From contig JAGIBF010000017.1 in the NCBI GenBank assembly GCA_017744515.1, positions 115,832 to 179,831 of the forward strand: a stretch of 64,000 nucleotides of DNA. Direction: 5' to 3'. The position numbers and the translations under genes are program-made. The notes under the pieces are model-generated. The model saw nothing but the letters and a program-made list of their open reading frames with translations. It was not told the origin of the DNA and searched no databases. Shown here piece after piece: positions 1 to 8,078 of the stretch (positions within the stretch are counted from its first letter, which is position 1; each line of letters begins with the position of its first letter). This DNA comes from Niastella sp. Its GTDB lineage: Bacteria; Bacteroidota; Bacteroidia; Chitinophagales; Chitinophagaceae.

Positions 1-395
1 CAGTCGGCCACTACTTGTTGCATCAATGATAAGTAAGCCCCTTCATCGGCGCCCAGCAGTCGGGCAGTTTCCGATACGGAACGTTTCAACACGGCAGCAC
101 TGCCATCATCAAAAGGATGAGCAGCCTCCACAGGAGGGTAAAGATATTCAAGACCGTATTGTTCCAGCGGAAGCGTGGTAAAGAAAGGAGAGGTGGCGGC
201 CATCGGCAGGATGGCAGAACATACATCGTGGTGAAAGCCCGGCAGGGTCAGTTCCGCAGTGCGCGTACCACCCCCGATGGTATCCCTGGCCTCCAGCAAC
301 AATACCGATAAACCCTGTTGCTGCAAAGTGATGGCTGCCGCCAGTCCGTTGGGACCCGAGCCTACAACAACTGCGTCATAATCACGCTTTTCCAT
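1..395 (-). CDS. Phytoene dehydrogenase-like FAD-dependent oxidoreductase (N-terminal part, runs off the window)
   Basis: The reading frame opens with ATG at 395 and stays open to the window edge (131 codons). The N-terminus [17 protein letters not shown] holds the dinucleotide-binding GxGxxG/A motif, followed by [15 protein letters not shown], the acidic strand end and glycine-rich loop typical of phytoene-desaturase and amine-oxidase flavoproteins. The family covers carotenoid desaturases, retinol saturases and many uncharacterised oxidoreductases, so the substrate cannot be given from a fragment. It lies 12 bp downstream of the LysE gene on the same strand and probably belongs to the rhodanese-LysE transcript. 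Confidence 0.8.
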   Translation of the reverse strand, partial: MEKRDYDAVVVGSGPNGLAAAITLQQQGLSVLLLEARDTIGGGTRTAELTLPGFHHDVCSAILPMAATSPFFTTLPLEQYGLEYLYPPVEAAHPFDDGSAAVLKRSVSETARLLGADEGAYLSLMQQVVAD

Positions 396-407
396 GCGCC
401 AAAGATA

Positions 408-1043
408 TTACCTAAGAGGGAACAATAGCATTATTAAATAACGTATTAAAGCATAAATACCCAATGCCAGCATCAAATAGCCCGGAAACTTGCGTATCCA
501 TTGACTTTCCCGTAGTAATTTTATTACCCTACCTGCAAGGTAGGCTACCAAAACAAGCAGGGTAAACACCCCTGCCGATACTCCCAGTAGAAAACTATGC
601 AATTGCAGTGGAGTAGAAAGAACGATCCAATGCTGGCTTTTGAGGTAAGCGATCATGCCGATCCAGTAAGGCATGGCCAGGGGGTTAAGGATGCCCAGCA
701 TCAGCCCGCGCCTGAAACCACTGTTCTGAAAACGCAGGGCGAGGTTGGTAGGTGGCCTGGAGGTAGACCGGATGGTAAGCAGCCCCAAAGTGATCATCAC
801 AATGGCGGCAATGAGGTGGAAGTTTTGAATAACGACAGGCGAACTGGTGATCAGGCGCTCGAAGGTTACCGCCAGGTACGCATAGATATACTCCATGATG
901 GCGGCGGCCAGCGCAAGACGCCAGGCAAGCCGGGCCTTGCCTTCAAGCCCAAGTTGTATAGAACTGAGATTGATGGTGCCCGGCGTAAGCGATCCTGTAA
1001 AACTAAAAGTAAATGACAGGGCAAAATTGATCAGTGCTACCAT
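408..1043 (-). CDS. LysE/RhtB-family amino acid (or metabolite) exporter
   Basis: A 211-aa, very hydrophobic protein with about six predicted membrane spans. Near the N-terminus PGTINLSSIQLGL matches the family's conserved proline-glycine entry segment, and NPLAMPYWIGM in the middle corresponds to the second family motif, usually NPK(A/T). LysE/RhtB proteins export amino acids or their derivatives through the inner membrane by proton exchange. The rhodanese gene ends 6 bp upstream and the flavoprotein starts 12 bp downstream, so these three are probably cotranscribed. The family assignment is firm; the substrate is unknown. Confidence 0.8.
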   Translation of the reverse strand: MVALINFALSFTFSFTGSLTPGTINLSSIQLGLEGKARLAWRLALAAAIMEYIYAYLAVTFERLITSSPVVIQNFHLIAAIVMITLGLLTIRSTSRPPTNLALRFQNSGFRRGLMLGILNPLAMPYWIGMIAYLKSQHWIVLSTPLQLHSFLLGVSAGVFTLLVLVAYLAGRVIKLLRESQWIRKFPGYLMLALGIYALIRYLIMLLFPLR

Positions 1044-1049
1044 ATACTC

Positions 1050-1436
1050 TTACTGCCCCGGTTCTAATGATTTGCCCGCTTCTTTCCACGCTTTGATACC
1101 ACCGTCGAGGTTCACCACGTTGGTAAAGCCGTTTTTTACCAGCCAGGTAGCAGCCTTATCGCCACGTACACCGGCCAGGCAATAAACATATACAGGTTTG
1201 CTCTTATCGAGTTTGGCAGCTTGCGCCTGAAACTGTTTTTCATCCTGCCAGTTGGCCAGCGTAGCGCCCTTTAAATGTCCTTCTTTATATTCTTCCGGTC
1301 GCCTTACGTCCAGCAACTGGACCCCTTTCACCTGCAATCCCTTTTCAAATGCTGCAGGAGAAACGTTGGTTTTGTTTTGCGCGGCAGCAGTGCCCGATAC
1401 AAACAGGAGAATGAACGCTTTTAGTAGATGCTTCAT
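1050..1436 (-). CDS. Secreted single-domain rhodanese-like sulfurtransferase
   Basis: A 128-aa protein. I chose the ATG at 1436 because it gives a standard signal peptide (MKHLLKAFILLFVSGTAAAQ); the frame stays open upstream but with no signal-like sequence. The rhodanese fold is shown by LLDVRRPEEYKEGHLKGA (the CH2A region) and the active-site loop YCLAGVRGDKAA, whose Cys would carry the persulfide. The C-terminal NVVNLDGGIKAWKEAG is the usual family ending. It is probably periplasmic. Rhodaneses move sulfane sulfur, and small exported ones are often linked to thiosulfate, cyanide or redox stress. It is the first gene of a likely three-gene minus-strand operon. Confidence 0.88.
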   Translation of the reverse strand: MKHLLKAFILLFVSGTAAAQNKTNVSPAAFEKGLQVKGVQLLDVRRPEEYKEGHLKGATLANWQDEKQFQAQAAKLDKSKPVYVYCLAGVRGDKAATWLVKNGFTNVVNLDGGIKAWKEAGKSLEPGQ

Positions 1437-1736
1437 GAAAGCTGGGTTTGAATGATTGATCTGTTGCCCCAAAGATACAGAAGTATTTCCGGCAGGAATA
1501 ATGATGCTGTAAAACAATACTTTGATGAACCGGTGTAGTAGAAAGTAGCACCCGGTGAGATGATGTGATGTAGTATGTTGAGGCGATGTGACGTACAATT
1601 GACGTAGACGGTGTGCATAAATAAGATATCCTTTCATTGTTACACTTGATAAGTTGTACGACACTTGCATAGTAACTATAACCGGCACGCGAAGCCGGGC
1701 TCGCCATATTTAATAACCAATAAAACCATTACGCTT
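1437..1736. other. Divergent intergenic region
   Basis: About 300 bp separating the minus-strand rhodanese operon from the plus-strand GH16 gene, so it should hold both promoters. The open frames that cross it have no homology-like features. I see no RNA structure or convincing Bacteroidota TAnnTTTG promoter that I would place precisely. Confidence 0.4.
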
Positions 1737-3182
1737 ATGAAACGGATCTTCTACTTCGTAATTTTACTAACCGCACTTCTTTTTTCCGCTTCTTCTTCCA
1801 TGGCACAAACCTGGCAGCTCGTTTGGCAGGATGAATTTACTAACGGTATAGGACCCGACTGGGTATTTGAAACAGGTACCGGTACTAATGGCTGGGGCAA
1901 CAATGAGCTGCAATACTATCGCACCCAGAATGCCACCGTTCAAAACGGGCAGTTGGTGATCACTGCCCGCAATGAAAGCTTTGGCGGCAGGAACTACACC
2001 TCTGCAAGATTGAAAACACAGGGCCGCCGCTCCTGGCGCTATGGAAAGATCGAAGCCCGCATTGCCATGCCTGCCTTTCAGGGAGTATGGCCTGCCTTCT
2101 GGATGCTGGGCACCAACATCGGTGATGTAGGTTGGCCCGCTTGTGGTGAGATCGACATCATGGAACATGTAAACGCGGAGAACCGTACTTACGGCACCAT
2201 CCATTGGGAGGTTGCCCCCGGACAAAACACCAATTACGGCGGCAATACGGCAGTGAACGTAACGGCCTTTCATCTCTATACCATCGAGTGGACCGCTTCC
2301 TCCATCAAGTGGTTTGTAGATGGCGTTCAATTCCATGAGGCCAATATCGCCAACAGCATCAATGGCACCAATGAATTTCACAACAACTTCTTCATCATTC
2401 TCAACATGGCCATCGGTGGCAACTGGCCCGGCTTCACGGTCAACAATGGAGCACTGCCCGCCAATATGTATGTAGATTATGTGAAGGTCTATCAACAGGT
2501 TAGCGGACCTTCCAGTGTAACCATTCAGGCCGAGAATTACAGCAATATGCAGGGTATACAAACAGAAACCTGTACCGATGCTGGTGGCGGACAGAATGTA
2601 GGCTACATCGATGCCACCGACTGGATGGCTTACAACAGCATCAATTTTCCCACTTCAGGCAGTTATCTGGTTGAGTACCGCGTAGCCAGTCAGAATGGCG
2701 GCGGCGCCTTATCACTCGACCTGAATGCTGGTTCCATTCAATTAGGCTCACTGGCTGTACCGTCTACAGGAGGATGGCAAAACTGGACTACCATTTCACA
2801 TACAGTGAATGTAGCCAATGCCGGCACGTACAATGTAGGCGTATATGCCCAGGCCGGAGGCTGGAACCTCAACTGGATACGCATCACCAAACAAGGAAGC
2901 TCACTACTGACTGCGAACACTGCTACTTCAGGTGAAGTGCAGCAGGAAGACGCCGGCAACAACTTTACCATATTCCCCAACCCCGTAAAAGATGAGCTGA
3001 GGATCGCTACCAGTGAAAACCTGGTGGGGGGATTACTGCGCATATACGACATCATGGGACGCCAGGTATTGATTGCCACCCAGGCCACCAATCGTGTCAA
3101 TGTAGCGAAACTGCCCACCGGCGTGTACACCTTGTTATTTACAAAAGATGGTAAGACCATCAGCCGGCGATTTATCAAGTAA
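1737..3182 (+). CDS. GH16 beta-glucanase (laminarinase type) with CBM6 and T9SS sorting domain
   Basis: A 481-aa secreted glycosidase; ATG 1737 is chosen because it starts a clear signal peptide (MKRIFYFVILL...SMAQ). Residues ~25-255 are a GH16 domain with the catalytic EIDIME motif, nucleophile E138 and acid/base E143. The surrounding WPACGEIDIMEHVN is typical of beta-1,3-glucanases. Residues ~258-390 are a CBM6 with AENY and NWIRI, usually a beta-glucan binder. Residues ~410-481 form a type A T9SS sorting domain (FPNPVKDEL...GVYTLLF...RRFIK), so the enzyme should be exported through the outer membrane. The CBM6 and the tail closely match those of the chitinase just downstream. Likely substrate is beta-1,3-glucan such as fungal or algal laminarin. 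Confidence 0.93.
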   Translation: MKRIFYFVILLTALLFSASSSMAQTWQLVWQDEFTNGIGPDWVFETGTGTNGWGNNELQYYRTQNATVQNGQLVITARNESFGGRNYTSARLKTQGRRSWRYGKIEARIAMPAFQGVWPAFWMLGTNIGDVGWPACGEIDIMEHVNAENRTYGTIHWEVAPGQNTNYGGNTAVNVTAFHLYTIEWTASSIKWFVDGVQFHEANIANSINGTNEFHNNFFIILNMAIGGNWPGFTVNNGALPANMYVDYVKVYQQVSGPSSVTIQAENYSNMQGIQTETCTDAGGGQNVGYIDATDWMAYNSINFPTSGSYLVEYRVASQNGGGALSLDLNAGSIQLGSLAVPSTGGWQNWTTISHTVNVANAGTYNVGVYAQAGGWNLNWIRITKQGSSLLTANTATSGEVQQEDAGNNFTIFPNPVKDELRIATSENLVGGLLRIYDIMGRQVLIATQATNRVNVAKLPTGVYTLLFTKDGKTISRRFIK

Positions 3183-3261
3183 GTGATTTGCAGAATGCCT
3201 GTATCAACATCATGGAGTTAAACTAATGTCACCTGAGCGCAGCCTCACTCTGAGCTCAACT

Positions 3262-3285
3262 TGTCACCCTGAGCTGTCGAAGGGT
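3262..3285. repeat. REP-like palindromic element (GAGC..GTCGAA family)
   Basis: Sequence TGTCACCCTGAGCTGTCGAA followed by GGG. It pairs CCCT with AGGG across a GAGC-TGTCGA loop and lacks one T found in the copies near 36165 and 45251. It is intergenic, between the GH16 and GH18 genes. Confidence 0.6.
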
Positions 3286-3366
3286 TGTCTAAGGTCGGCT
3301 CATCCTTGGCTGACATTGTATTACTCCATGATACGGCATTGCATTCTTTCATCTAAAAACCATATC

Positions 3367-4950
3367 ATGAAGAAGTCTTCTATCCTTATCATCCTTTTGT
3401 TCTTAAGTATCCAATTATCTTTTGCCCAATTCAGGGTCGTAGGCTATATGCCTTCCTGGGCTGGCAGTGTAAACTCCATTCAGTACAGTAAACTCACGCA
3501 CATCAACTATGCATTTCTGCTGCCCACCTCCACAGGAGGGCTACAGGCCATCGAGAATCCTTCCAAGCTCCAAAGCCTGGTAACGCTGGCCCACAACAAT
3601 GGCAAGAAAGTGTTGATCGCCGTGGGCGGTTGGAACAATGGCGACGATGGTGCATTCGAAAGCCTTGCTGCCAACAGCACCTACCGCAACAATTTTGTCA
3701 ACAACCTGATCAACTTTACAAACCAGTACAACCTCGATGGTATCGACATCGACTGGGAGTACCCCGATAATGGCGCTTCGGCCAACAACTATGCTGCACT
3801 GATGCAGCAGTTGTCTACCGAAATGCACAACAGAGGTAAGCTCCTCACTGCTGCAGTGGTAGCTGTCAATGGCAGTAGTATTCTCAGTAGTGTATTCAAC
3901 ATGGTGGACTTTCTGAACCTGATGGCATACGATGCCAATAGCTTCGACCATTCTACCTACAGCTATGCGCAGCAATCCATCAACTATTGGAAGGGCAGGG
4001 GATTGCCCGCTTCCAAAGTGGTATTGGGTGTTCCCTTCTATGGCCGGCCAAGTTGGGAATCATTTTCCGCGTTGGTGAATCGTGGCGCCAGCCCCTTTGC
4101 CGATGTATACCAGGGTGTCGGCTACAATGGTATCAATACCATCAAAAGTAAAACGAACCTTGCCTTCGACCAGGGCAACGGTATCATGATCTGGGAACTG
4201 TCGCAGGATGCTACGGGCGCCAACTCGTTGCTGTCGGCCATTAATGAAGTAGTGGTGCAGCGCACAGGTGGCGGTAATTCCATCACCATCCAGGCCGAAA
4301 GCTACAACAGCATGTCGGGCATACAGACAGAAGCCTGTACCGATGCCGGTGGCGGACAAAATGTAGGCTACATAGATGCCTCCGACTGGATGGCCTTCTA
4401 CAACATCAACTTCCCCGTAAGCGGCACGTATAAAGTCGAATACCGCGTAGCCAGCCTGAACGGTGGCGGCACCTTGTCACTCGACCTGAACGCCGGTACC
4501 ATTCAACTCGGCGCACTGGCGGTTCCTTCAACGGGCGGCTGGCAAAACTGGACCACCATTACACATAACGTGTACGTCAATGCAGGAACGTACAATGTAG
4601 GTGTATTTGCCCAGGCCGGTGGATGGAACCTCAACTGGTTGCGCATCACACGGCCCGCAACAGGCTTAATGACTGCGGCAGAAAATCCACAGACGGAAAA
4701 GACAACTAAAGATGATGCTGCTTCCGGTAAGTGGGTCCTGTTCCCGAATCCTGTTCAGCATCAACTGAATATCATGGCAGGAGAAGATATTACCGGCGGT
4801 AGCATACGGGTGGTCGACATTGCTGGTCGCCAGGTGTTGGCGCCGAGGGCGGCTACCTATAAAGTAGACGTATCGCATCTCGCGCCCGGTACATATACCC
4901 TCATCTTTACAAAGAAAGACAGAACAGTAACCAAACAATTTGTGAAGTAG
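3367..4950 (+). CDS. GH18 chitinase with CBM6 and T9SS sorting domain
   Basis: A 527-aa protein. ATG 3367 gives the signal peptide MKKSSILIILLFLSIQLSFA. The GH18 barrel spans about residues 22-300. Its catalytic DxxDxDxE motif is DGIDIDWE, with D124, D127, D129 and acid E131, and the strand-3 motif appears as KVLIAVGGWN. A CBM6 (about residues 310-440) is roughly 80% identical by eye to the one in the GH16 gene. A T9SS type A domain ends the protein (FPNPVQHQL...GTYTLIF...KQFVK). GH18 enzymes hydrolyse chitin by substrate-assisted catalysis. Pairing with a beta-1,3-glucanase points to fungal cell walls as the target. Confidence 0.94.
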   Translation: MKKSSILIILLFLSIQLSFAQFRVVGYMPSWAGSVNSIQYSKLTHINYAFLLPTSTGGLQAIENPSKLQSLVTLAHNNGKKVLIAVGGWNNGDDGAFESLAANSTYRNNFVNNLINFTNQYNLDGIDIDWEYPDNGASANNYAALMQQLSTEMHNRGKLLTAAVVAVNGSSILSSVFNMVDFLNLMAYDANSFDHSTYSYAQQSINYWKGRGLPASKVVLGVPFYGRPSWESFSALVNRGASPFADVYQGVGYNGINTIKSKTNLAFDQGNGIMIWELSQDATGANSLLSAINEVVVQRTGGGNSITIQAESYNSMSGIQTEACTDAGGGQNVGYIDASDWMAFYNINFPVSGTYKVEYRVASLNGGGTLSLDLNAGTIQLGALAVPSTGGWQNWTTITHNVYVNAGTYNVGVFAQAGGWNLNWLRITRPATGLMTAAENPQTEKTTKDDAASGKWVLFPNPVQHQLNIMAGEDITGGSIRVVDIAGRQVLAPRAATYKVDVSHLAPGTYTLIFTKKDRTVTKQFVK

Positions 4951-4969
4951 GGAAGAGGTCGGATACAGC

Positions 4970-5068
4970 ATACAGGAGACTGAATACAGCAGAAATACAG
5001 CATCTTATAACGCCGGTTGCCGCGCAAATGATTCTGTATACTGTATTCTGTCTCCTGTATTCTTTTTT
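4970..5068 (+). repeat. CTGTATTCTG inverted repeat, possible terminator
   Basis: Arm 4970-4989 (ATACAGGAGACTGAATACAG) is the reverse complement of 5041-5060 except for one base. The second arm is followed by TTCTTTTTTG, so the structure could end transcription of the chitinase. A diverged relative of the second arm lies after the next gene at 6566-6620. Confidence 0.6.
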
Positions 5069-5142
5069 GACTTCACTAATTGTATGGAAACCCTCAATTG
5101 TCGTAATAGGTATAATCTTATTCATCAACCAAACCTTGTAGT

Positions 5143-6564
5143 ATGAAACACCTTTCCTTTTCTATCTTCTGTCTCCTGTTGATCAGCCACGTGGTGGCAC
5201 AAACTCCCCCTGCTACCTGGCAGGAACACTGGTTCGAACATAACCAGTTGCTCTCCAGAAAGTTTTACGATAATGATGTGGCCGTTTATTACGACAACGA
5301 TGTAAGCACTTCCGTAACCTGGCCTTATGCTTTTTGTGGCGATGTATGGCGCTACACCAAATCCGTCTACGGCTCTTTTGGCAGCGATCCCCACATGTTT
5401 GCTATTTTCCACACCAACAAGTACAGCGGCGGTCACCCCTCCACGTATTTCGATGCCAGCCACGACAACCGTAACGTCATTGACGTAGGCCCCGGCCCAT
5501 GGACCAGCGGTGCCAACAACGACCTCGATATTGTAACCCACGAAGTAGCCCATATAGTGGAAGGCGCCAGCAAGGGCGTTAAGAATTCACCCGCCTTTGG
5601 TATCTGGGGCGATAGCAAATGGGCAGAGATATTTATCTATGATGTATACCGCGGACTGGGCCGCACGAGTGATGTAACCCGTTGGTACAACCTGATGATC
5701 AACGGCGCCAGCAGTTTTCCCCGGGCCAATACCTATTGGTTTCGTGACTGGTTTTATCCCATTTACAGTGCATATGGTGGCACACAAACGCTGAACAGGT
5801 ACTTTACACTGCTCTCACAATACTTTCCAAAGAGCGGAAACGCTTACACACGCGGCATGAACTGGGGCGAGTTTATACATTTCTGGAGCGGGGCTGCCGG
5901 CGTAAACCTGAAGCCGCTGGCTACCACGGCATTTGGCTGGCCTGCCAGTTATGAAACACAGTTCAACCAGGCACGTATTGATTTTCCCTTTACCTATCCC
6001 GATGGCGCCGTAACGGTATATAAAGATTGCAGCTACGGAGGCTATGCCATTCCACTGCTGCCCGGCAGTTATACATTGGCCCAACTGCAGGCGAAAGGTA
6101 TTCTCAACGATGATATTTCTTCCCTGCGCGTACAAAGCGGTTATAAGGTTACATTGTACTGGGATAACAATTTCACCGGCACCACGCTGGTAAAAACCGC
6201 CGACGATGATTGCCTCGTAAACGAAGGCTGGAACGATAAAGCATCTTCATTGATCGTAGCTTCTACTTTCACTGTATTGAGCGAAGCCACATCACCGCTT
6301 ACCGCTAAGACTTCTGCTGACGAAGTCGCCACAGGCAGTAAAGAGCTGGAGATTTATCCCAACCCGGCACGCAATACCATATACCTCACGGCGCCGGATG
6401 ATCTGTCAGGCGGGCTGGTAAGAATATACGATATCATGGGTAGACAAGTGTTGCAGGGCAAGCCGGTATCCAACCGGCTGGACGTATCAAAACTATCCAC
6501 GGGTGTATACACATTGATCTTTACCAAAGACGGAAAGTCGGTCTCAAAGCGGTTTGTAAAATAA
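5143..6564 (+). CDS. Secreted HExxH metalloprotease-like protein with beta/gamma-crystallin domain and T9SS sorting domain
   Basis: A 473-aa protein with signal peptide MKHLSFSIFCLLLISHVVAQ. Residues ~25-285 include HEVAHIVEG, with H133, E134 and H137 of a gluzincin-like HExxH, then GDSKWAEIFIYDVYRGLG, which may supply the third ligand. It resembles basic-secretory-protein-type putative peptidases, but I am not sure of the family. Residues ~290-375 form a beta/gamma-crystallin (Greek key) unit: VTVYKDCSYGGYAIPL and, in the second motif, VTLYWDNNFTGTT. A T9SS type A domain ends the protein and closely matches that of the GH16 gene. In context it may attack wall mannoproteins; that is inference. 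Confidence 0.75.
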   Translation: MKHLSFSIFCLLLISHVVAQTPPATWQEHWFEHNQLLSRKFYDNDVAVYYDNDVSTSVTWPYAFCGDVWRYTKSVYGSFGSDPHMFAIFHTNKYSGGHPSTYFDASHDNRNVIDVGPGPWTSGANNDLDIVTHEVAHIVEGASKGVKNSPAFGIWGDSKWAEIFIYDVYRGLGRTSDVTRWYNLMINGASSFPRANTYWFRDWFYPIYSAYGGTQTLNRYFTLLSQYFPKSGNAYTRGMNWGEFIHFWSGAAGVNLKPLATTAFGWPASYETQFNQARIDFPFTYPDGAVTVYKDCSYGGYAIPLLPGSYTLAQLQAKGILNDDISSLRVQSGYKVTLYWDNNFTGTTLVKTADDDCLVNEGWNDKASSLIVASTFTVLSEATSPLTAKTSADEVATGSKELEIYPNPARNTIYLTAPDDLSGGLVRIYDIMGRQVLQGKPVSNRLDVSKLSTGVYTLIFTKDGKSVSKRFVK

Positions 6565-6565
6565 A

Positions 6566-6616
6566 ATACAGGAGGCCACGCAAAAGATTCTGTATTCTGG
6601 CTTCTGTATCCTGTAT
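6566..6616. repeat. Palindromic element between convergent genes
   Basis: ATACAGGA at 6566-6573 pairs with TCCTGTAT at 6609-6616. The 6577-6624 stretch is a diverged copy of 5018-5066 (GCCACGCAAAAGATTCTGTA against GCCGCGCAAATGATTCTGTA). It sits in the 59-bp gap between the metalloprotease and esterase genes and may act as a bidirectional terminator. Confidence 0.5.
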
Positions 6617-6623
6617 TCTGCCT

Positions 6624-7352
6624 TCACAAATACCATTGCACCATCCTGCGCCAATACCGGGGCCGGTGCGCCTCTTCATCCCACACATACAAATGGTGTG
6701 GGATGTTTTTTTCATAGAGCGAATCACTTAATCGTTGGTTGTTCTCATAAAAAGGGTCCTCTTTACCCACCGCCAGTTCGATCTTTAACCGCCTGATCTG
6801 CTCCAGCAGCAAAGAGTTGGTTAAATTGGGCATATACATGCTGGGCATGTTGTAATAAATATTCTCATCGAAGTAACCATTCAGCAGATCAGGGAATTTG
6901 TCTGCCGATAAAGTAAGGTCATAGCGGGAACTCATACCGGTTACCTTCGAAAAAAGCCAGGGATGGCGAAAAGCAATATTCAGCGCATGATAACCGCCAA
7001 GACTGCAACCCGCAGTGGCAATGCCGGTATGTTGAGGATTGCTATACCTGATCAGCGGAAGCACCTCTTGCAGGATATACTGTTCATATTGAAGATGTCG
7101 CTTTATCTTTTCTGCCGGATGGATCGAAGCATAGAAACTTTCCGAATCCACACTATCTACGCAAAACACCTGGATAAAACCAGCTTCGATCTTATATCGT
7201 ATAGCCTCGATGATGCGCCAGTCTTCATAATCATAAAACCGGGCAGTGCGGGTAGGGAAGAAGAGCACAGGCTCACCTGCATCCCCAAACACCAATAGCT
7301 CCATATTCCTTTGCAGGTTCGGACTAAACCATTTATGATATTCCCGTTTCAT
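6624..7352 (-). CDS. Putative esterase (esterase D / alpha-beta hydrolase fold), cytoplasmic
   Basis: A 242-aa protein without a signal peptide. The nucleophile elbow is GCSLGG with Ser117. VGKEDPFYENN probably carries the Asp and WDEEAHRPRYW the His. The N-terminus (MKREYHKWFSPNLQRNMELL) matches the 'putative esterase' family related to S-formylglutathione hydrolase. It is the last gene of a minus-strand set (S41 peptidase, SGNH hydrolase, esterase) with gaps of 73 and 56 bp. The natural ester is unknown. Confidence 0.78.
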   Translation of the reverse strand: MKREYHKWFSPNLQRNMELLVFGDAGEPVLFFPTRTARFYDYEDWRIIEAIRYKIEAGFIQVFCVDSVDSESFYASIHPAEKIKRHLQYEQYILQEVLPLIRYSNPQHTGIATAGCSLGGYHALNIAFRHPWLFSKVTGMSSRYDLTLSADKFPDLLNGYFDENIYYNMPSMYMPNLTNSLLLEQIRRLKIELAVGKEDPFYENNQRLSDSLYEKNIPHHLYVWDEEAHRPRYWRRMVQWYL

Positions 7353-7408
7353 TGGTAAAAAGTGGTATAATATAAACCGATCCCCGCAAAAGACGTATTA
7401 TGCAATTC

Positions 7409-8005
7409 TTAAGGATTTTGCAGCAGATAGGTCAGCACAACCTTCTTCCATATCTCGTAGCCCTTATCACTGAGGTGCAGGCCATCTTCCTGAAACAGCT
7501 CCTTCACAGGAAGCCCGGCACTATTTAGCATGGGCTCCACAATACTGATATAATGAAAAGGCAGGCCTTGCTTTTCTATTGCATTCTTTACAAGCGTATT
7601 GGTATAGTAAATATTGTTGATCATATTCCAGCGGGAAGGACTTGGCTTTACCGAGATGAAATAAAAAGAAGTATGGGGAAACCGGGTACGTACCTGTACT
7701 GTCAGTTGTTGGAAGAAGATAAATACTTCCTCGGGATGCCTGCCATCGCCCAGATCATTGTCACCCGCATAAAAAACGATGCGTTCAGGTTGATAAGCAG
7801 GTAATATCCGTTCGAAAAACCATACACAGGCGGCCAGCGTAGAGCCACCAAAACCAAGGTTCACGGGATGGAGCGACTTGAAGTCTTCGTATAGTGTAGT
7901 CCATAACCGGATGGAAGAACTGCCATAAAAAATTGTTTTCGGTTCGTATGCCAGCCTGCTTTTCTCCAGTTCTACACGCTGCACTTCATCTTCGTACCAT
8001 ATCAT
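7409..8005 (-). CDS. SGNH/GDSL-family hydrolase
   Basis: A 198-aa protein with all four SGNH blocks visible: FYGSSSIRLW (nucleophile Ser about residue 30), LGFGGSTL (Gly), YAGDNDLGDG (Asn) and EDGLHLSDKGYE (Asp and His). There is no signal peptide, so it is probably cytoplasmic. Family members are esterases or acetylesterases acting on lipids, thioesters or acetylated sugars, and the sequence does not say which. It is flanked on the same strand by another esterase, so a joint role in deacylating imported products is possible. Confidence 0.83.
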   Translation of the reverse strand: MIWYEDEVQRVELEKSRLAYEPKTIFYGSSSIRLWTTLYEDFKSLHPVNLGFGGSTLAACVWFFERILPAYQPERIVFYAGDNDLGDGRHPEEVFIFFQQLTVQVRTRFPHTSFYFISVKPSPSRWNMINNIYYTNTLVKNAIEKQGLPFHYISIVEPMLNSAGLPVKELFQEDGLHLSDKGYEIWKKVVLTYLLQNP

Positions 8006-8078
8006 ATATTATATTCATTTGAAGCAACTAATATAATACTATATGGTTGCAGCATACAATATTTCTATCAGTACGACT

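Noticed and set aside
1767..2561. 264-codon open frame antisense to the GH16 gene
   Set aside because: The sense frame has all catalytic motifs; the antisense product has none.
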